Of a DNA stretch of 64,000 bases, positions 60,711 through 64,000 are shown piece after piece (the stretch's first letter is position 1; the number at the start of each line of letters is the position of its first letter). The notes under the pieces were generated by a model, which was given only the letters and a program-made list of their open reading frames with translations, did no database searches and was not told where the DNA came from. This DNA is from Desulfofustis sp. (lineage in GTDB: Bacteria; Desulfobacterota; Desulfobulbia; Desulfobulbales; Desulfocapsaceae). The stretch covers positions 18,115 to 82,114 of the forward strand of contig JAJDNR010000026.1 of assembly GCA_022340565.1 (NCBI GenBank), read 5' to 3'. The position numbers were made by a program, and so were the translations under genes.

Positions 60711-61024
60711 CAAGCCTTAAAACATGGTCGAATGCACTGATGTTTTGTGTAAATATCCACTTAATGTACGACAAATTTTTTGTCAAGGAAAAACGCGATG
60801 CCACAACGTATCATTTGGTGATTTATCATCGCTTCCCGTATCAATTAAATAACAAATTGAAATTACCCAATTAAATTCTACAGGGGGAAAAAGGCGGATC
60901 GTGGCTTCGCAGCATGACTCATTCCGAGACCCCACTGAGCCACTGAGTGTTGCATATCTTCTATTAATCCTTAGTTTCTGTGATCACCGGCTTTCAGAGC
61001 CAATGAGGATCAGCAAGGAAAACC

Positions 61025-61372
61025 ATGACTGACGATAACAGCAGCAAAGATAAGGAACTTGAGGTACGCGAACGGGCCATGATCGAGGCGATCATCGAAG
61101 GCAGCCCTGACGCCATAGGTGTGGTGGTGGTCCGCCTCGACTGTGGTTGCCGGAAAATGGCGGCGGTATCGGAACAGGGCGAACCGGCCTCCAAGGTGAT
61201 CATGTATCGCGACTTTGCCGAATCGATCTGCGACACCTGCAAGGACGACCAGGGTTCCTACCTGAGGGTGATAAAACAGTTCATTCACTGGTCCGAGCCG
61301 GTTCCCGAGGCCTCGGTGCAGCAACGGATCCAGGCCAAGGTTTTTGGAACCGGACCGGGAACCACTCACTGA
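61025..61372 (+). CDS. Hypothetical protein with CxC/CxxC pattern
   Basis: MTDDNSSKDKELEVRERAMIEAIIEGSPDAIGVVVVRLDCGCRKMAAVS...ESICDTCKDDQG. Reading frame fills the gap convergent with the cbiA-like gene. Confidence 0.6.
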   Translation: MTDDNSSKDKELEVRERAMIEAIIEGSPDAIGVVVVRLDCGCRKMAAVSEQGEPASKVIMYRDFAESICDTCKDDQGSYLRVIKQFIHWSEPVPEASVQQRIQAKVFGTGPGTTH

Positions 61373-62779
61373 TCAGCCGCTCAAGCCGTTCAGCCGGTAT
61401 TTACGGCAGCGCTGCACGAAAAACTCCGCCCATTCGGGTGTTCCTTCCGCATGTACGTGGGTATACAGTGCCAGTACCTGATATTTCGACAACCCGTCAT
61501 AGCCGTCCATAAATCCGGTTCCGCGCTCCATTTTCAGCGTCAATTCGCTGCGGCGGCCGCCCCAGTCGAGGATGGTCGAATACCTGAATTCATGGCCTTT
61601 TCCCTGAAACCCCACCGGATAGAACGGATTCTCTTGTTCGACGGTAAAGATCGAGTATCCATGCGCCTGAGGCTTCTGCTTCATGCCGAACGTCACATCG
61701 AACAGACCCACCAGAGGGTAGCGGGTATCTTCAATAACCAGTTCTTTACCGAGATAGATCAGACCGCCACATTCCGCGTAGATAGGCAGCCCGTTCTCAG
61801 CTTCTGATTTCACCGACGTGCGAAAACCCTCGTTTTCTCCCAGCCGCTGCGCACTCGTTTCCGGGAATCCCCCGCCAATGTATAGACCGTCGAGTTTAGG
61901 CAGTCGCTTGTCTTCGAGCGCGTTGATCGATACCAGTCGGGCCCCGGCCCGCTCGAGTGCCTTGAGGTTGTCCGGGTAGTAAAACTGAAAGGCGACATCC
62001 TGGATGACTCCGACGGTTACGCAGACCCGCCCCTCCTGGAGGCTGCCGGAAGCCTCTGTCGGATCTGGTGAATCCGGCGCCGCCACAGGAGTCGCGACGC
62101 GCTCCACGGCGTCGACATCGACATTTTCGGAGACTATGCGGGCCAGGAATTCGAGGGCTTCGGACCTACCCCGGTACTCCTGATACGGGATCATCCCGAG
62201 ATGCCGCATCGGGAAAATATCGTGGGTCAGGCGCGGCATCGCCCCGAGAACCTTGACGTTGGTATAGTGCTCAACCGCGTCGACGATAATCCTCTGCTGC
62301 CGTCTTGTGGCCACCTGGTTGAGAATCACTCCGCCGATTGCCAGTCTCTTTTCGAACTGCGTGCAACCGAGAACCAGGGAGGCGACCGTTCTCGTCATCT
62401 TCGTGCAGTTGACCACGAGGATAACCGGCACGTTCAGCAGCATCGCCAGTTCCGCGGTGGAATATCCGCCCAGCGCGGTGACCCCGTCGTAAAGGCCCCG
62501 GTTGCCCTCGACGAGGCCGATATCCGCTCCTGCCAGATTACGGTGAAACGAGCGTTTGATCCGTTCTTCCGTCATCAGATAGGGATCAAGATTATAGCAG
62601 TCACGCCCGGCGCCGTTCTGCAGCCAGCCGGCGTCTATATAGTCGGGTCCCTTTTTGAACGGAGCGACCGTCTTTCCCCTGCCCCGCCAGTATGCGGCCA
62701 GTCCGACCGATACCACACTTTTTCCCGAACCCCCTGACAGGCCGGCGATCACAAGCGCTTTTGCTGGTTCTTCAATCAT
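61373..62779 (-). CDS. Cobyrinate a,c-diamide synthase family amidotransferase (CbiA/CobB/DsrN-like)
   Basis: ALVIAGLSGGSGKSVVSVGLAAYW, FKKGPDYIDAGWLQ, VEGNRGLYDG, class I GATase-like YIGGGFPE...YAECGGLIYLGKEL. Confidence 0.88.
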   Translation of the reverse strand: MIEEPAKALVIAGLSGGSGKSVVSVGLAAYWRGRGKTVAPFKKGPDYIDAGWLQNGAGRDCYNLDPYLMTEERIKRSFHRNLAGADIGLVEGNRGLYDGVTALGGYSTAELAMLLNVPVILVVNCTKMTRTVASLVLGCTQFEKRLAIGGVILNQVATRRQQRIIVDAVEHYTNVKVLGAMPRLTHDIFPMRHLGMIPYQEYRGRSEALEFLARIVSENVDVDAVERVATPVAAPDSPDPTEASGSLQEGRVCVTVGVIQDVAFQFYYPDNLKALERAGARLVSINALEDKRLPKLDGLYIGGGFPETSAQRLGENEGFRTSVKSEAENGLPIYAECGGLIYLGKELVIEDTRYPLVGLFDVTFGMKQKPQAHGYSIFTVEQENPFYPVGFQGKGHEFRYSTILDWGGRRSELTLKMERGTGFMDGYDGLSKYQVLALYTHVHAEGTPEWAEFFVQRCRKYRLNGLSG

Positions 62780-63449
62780 CGTGATGAGTGTCTCGTCCGT
62801 GGTATCTCCACGCCGTTCGGTATAATTCGTTCAATGCCCGGTCGACTTCGATCCGATATCGTTCGATCCCGTCTCGGTCAAGGCCGCCGGGAATGTCGAT
62901 CGGCTTACCGTAGAAAAAATCGATCCGGGAAAACAGTGTCGGTATGCAGGTGCGGTCCCACGACTTGAACGTGAACGACCGCGACGCCGACCAGGCAATG
63001 GGTAAAACCGGCGCCCCAGACTTTGAAGCAAGCAGAATGGAACCGGCCTGAACCACCAGCGGCGGCCCCTGGGATCCGTCCCCCACCATGCCGACATGGC
63101 TGCCGTTGTCGAGGCAATGCAGCAGCTCCTTCAAGGCCAGCATTCCCCTGCGGTTGCTCGATCCGCGCACCGTTTCGAAATTCAGACAGCGGGCCAGCCG
63201 GGCGATGTACTCGCCGTCCTCGCTGGCACTGACCAGCACCGCCGCGCGATACTTTCTGAGATGATAAAACACGTACACCAAGCTGTAGTGCCAGAACAGC
63301 GCCACGGCGCATTTGGCCTGTTCCGCTTTCCTGCGATGCTCGGTGCCGTGTTCGTTAATCCGGCAGGTCGCGAACCATCCTCTAAGGAGCACCGAGATCA
63401 CCAACGGGACTACCCGGATCGAGCATCGGTAGAGGACGCCGCGCTTCAT
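62772..63449 (-). CDS. DUF374 lysophospholipid acyltransferase family protein
   Basis: ALFWHYSLVYVFYH; VSASEDGEYIARLARCLNFETVRGSSNRRGMLALKELL; GMVGDGSQGPPLVVQAGSILLASKSGAPVLPI. Confidence 0.85.
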   Translation of the reverse strand: MKRGVLYRCSIRVVPLVISVLLRGWFATCRINEHGTEHRRKAEQAKCAVALFWHYSLVYVFYHLRKYRAAVLVSASEDGEYIARLARCLNFETVRGSSNRRGMLALKELLHCLDNGSHVGMVGDGSQGPPLVVQAGSILLASKSGAPVLPIAWSASRSFTFKSWDRTCIPTLFSRIDFFYGKPIDIPGGLDRDGIERYRIEVDRALNELYRTAWRYHGRDTHHDD

Positions 63450-64000
63450 CCGATCTCGATCTCCAGTTTTCTCAAGGCCTTGATCTTGTCCCTGAGCACC
63501 GCCGCTTCTTCAAAAGCCAGCTCCCGGGCCGCCTGATTCATCTCGGCTTCCAGTCTGCCGATCTCGTTTTCGAGTTCCCGTAACGATCCATAAAATCCCT
63601 GGTCCTCGGCGCTGGCCTGGGGTGCGGTCTGCGATTCTCCAAAATCATAGCCGGCCTGTCTGAGATACTGGTGGATCGTATCCTTGACCGCCGACTGGAC
63701 CGTGACCGGGGTGATGTCGTGCGCTTCGTTATAGGCCTGCTGTTTTTCCCGTCGGCGGCTGGTCTCGTCGAAGGTGCGCTGCATCGATCCGGTTATCTCG
63801 TCCGCATACATGATCACCGTCCCCGCCGCATTGCGGGCAGCCCGACCGCAGGTCTGGATCAACGACCGTTCCGAGCGCAGGAACCCCTCCTTGTCGGCAT
63901 CGAGAACGGCAACCAGCGATACCTCGGGGATATCGAGCCCTTCCCTGAGCAGATTGATGCCGATGAGCACATTGAACTCGCCGTTCCTGAGATCCCGCAC
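63446..64000 (-). CDS. uvrB: Excinuclease ABC subunit B, C-terminal part (gene continues past window end)
   Basis: LRNGEFNVLIGINLLREGLDIPEVSLVAVLDADKEGFLRSERSLIQTCGRAARNAAGTVIMYAD; C-terminal UVR motif LEAEMNQAARELAFEEAAVLRDKI. Confidence 0.97.
   Translation of the reverse strand: MRDLRNGEFNVLIGINLLREGLDIPEVSLVAVLDADKEGFLRSERSLIQTCGRAARNAAGTVIMYADEITGSMQRTFDETSRRREKQQAYNEAHDITPVTVQSAVKDTIHQYLRQAGYDFGESQTAPQASAEDQGFYGSLRELENEIGRLEAEMNQAARELAFEEAAVLRDKIKALRKLEIEIG

Overview
This 64 kb window is a mostly housekeeping chromosomal segment with moderately high GC. Gene content and order suggest a Desulfobacterota (Desulfobulbales-like) bacterium, but that is inference from gene content only. I recognise about 50 CDSs, one tRNA (Gln, TTG), several Rho-independent terminators and one strong sigma70-type promoter. 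Main blocks are: FBPase III (partial) with a GlpX-like gene; a solute-binding protein with nhaA; a pentapeptide-repeat lipoprotein with dnaE; xerC-hslV-hslU; xseB-ispA-dxs; an epimerase and a class II aldolase; a frame-disrupted tatC; a PilR/PilS-like two-component pair; murA-prmC-prfA-rpmE-rho; coaE-rluD-carD-pth-rplY-prs-tRNA-ispE; serA; gltX-glnS; a gamma-glutamyl cassette (GGT, GCS2-type ligase, M20 hydrolase, DUF4177); a 22-repeat MORN protein; argJ-CHAD-ParA-SixA; cls-phosphoesterase-PPK2; secA-GNAT-argS-alr; an Asp-substituted ferredoxin; a CbiA/DsrN-like amidotransferase; a DUF374 acyltransferase; and the 3' end of uvrB. I found no CRISPR array, prophage, IS element or recognisable defence island. 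The items most worth follow-up are (1) a CHAD-ParA-SixA operon divergent from a PPK2 operon, a candidate polyphosphate-granule organising system; (2) a 166-nt nested-hairpin element between dnaE and hslU whose wobble pattern favours a plus-strand RNA; (3) a tatC split by a -1 shift at a T9 run; (4) a GlpX homologue that has lost key catalytic motifs; and (5) an ispE stop codon that lies inside tRNA-Gln.
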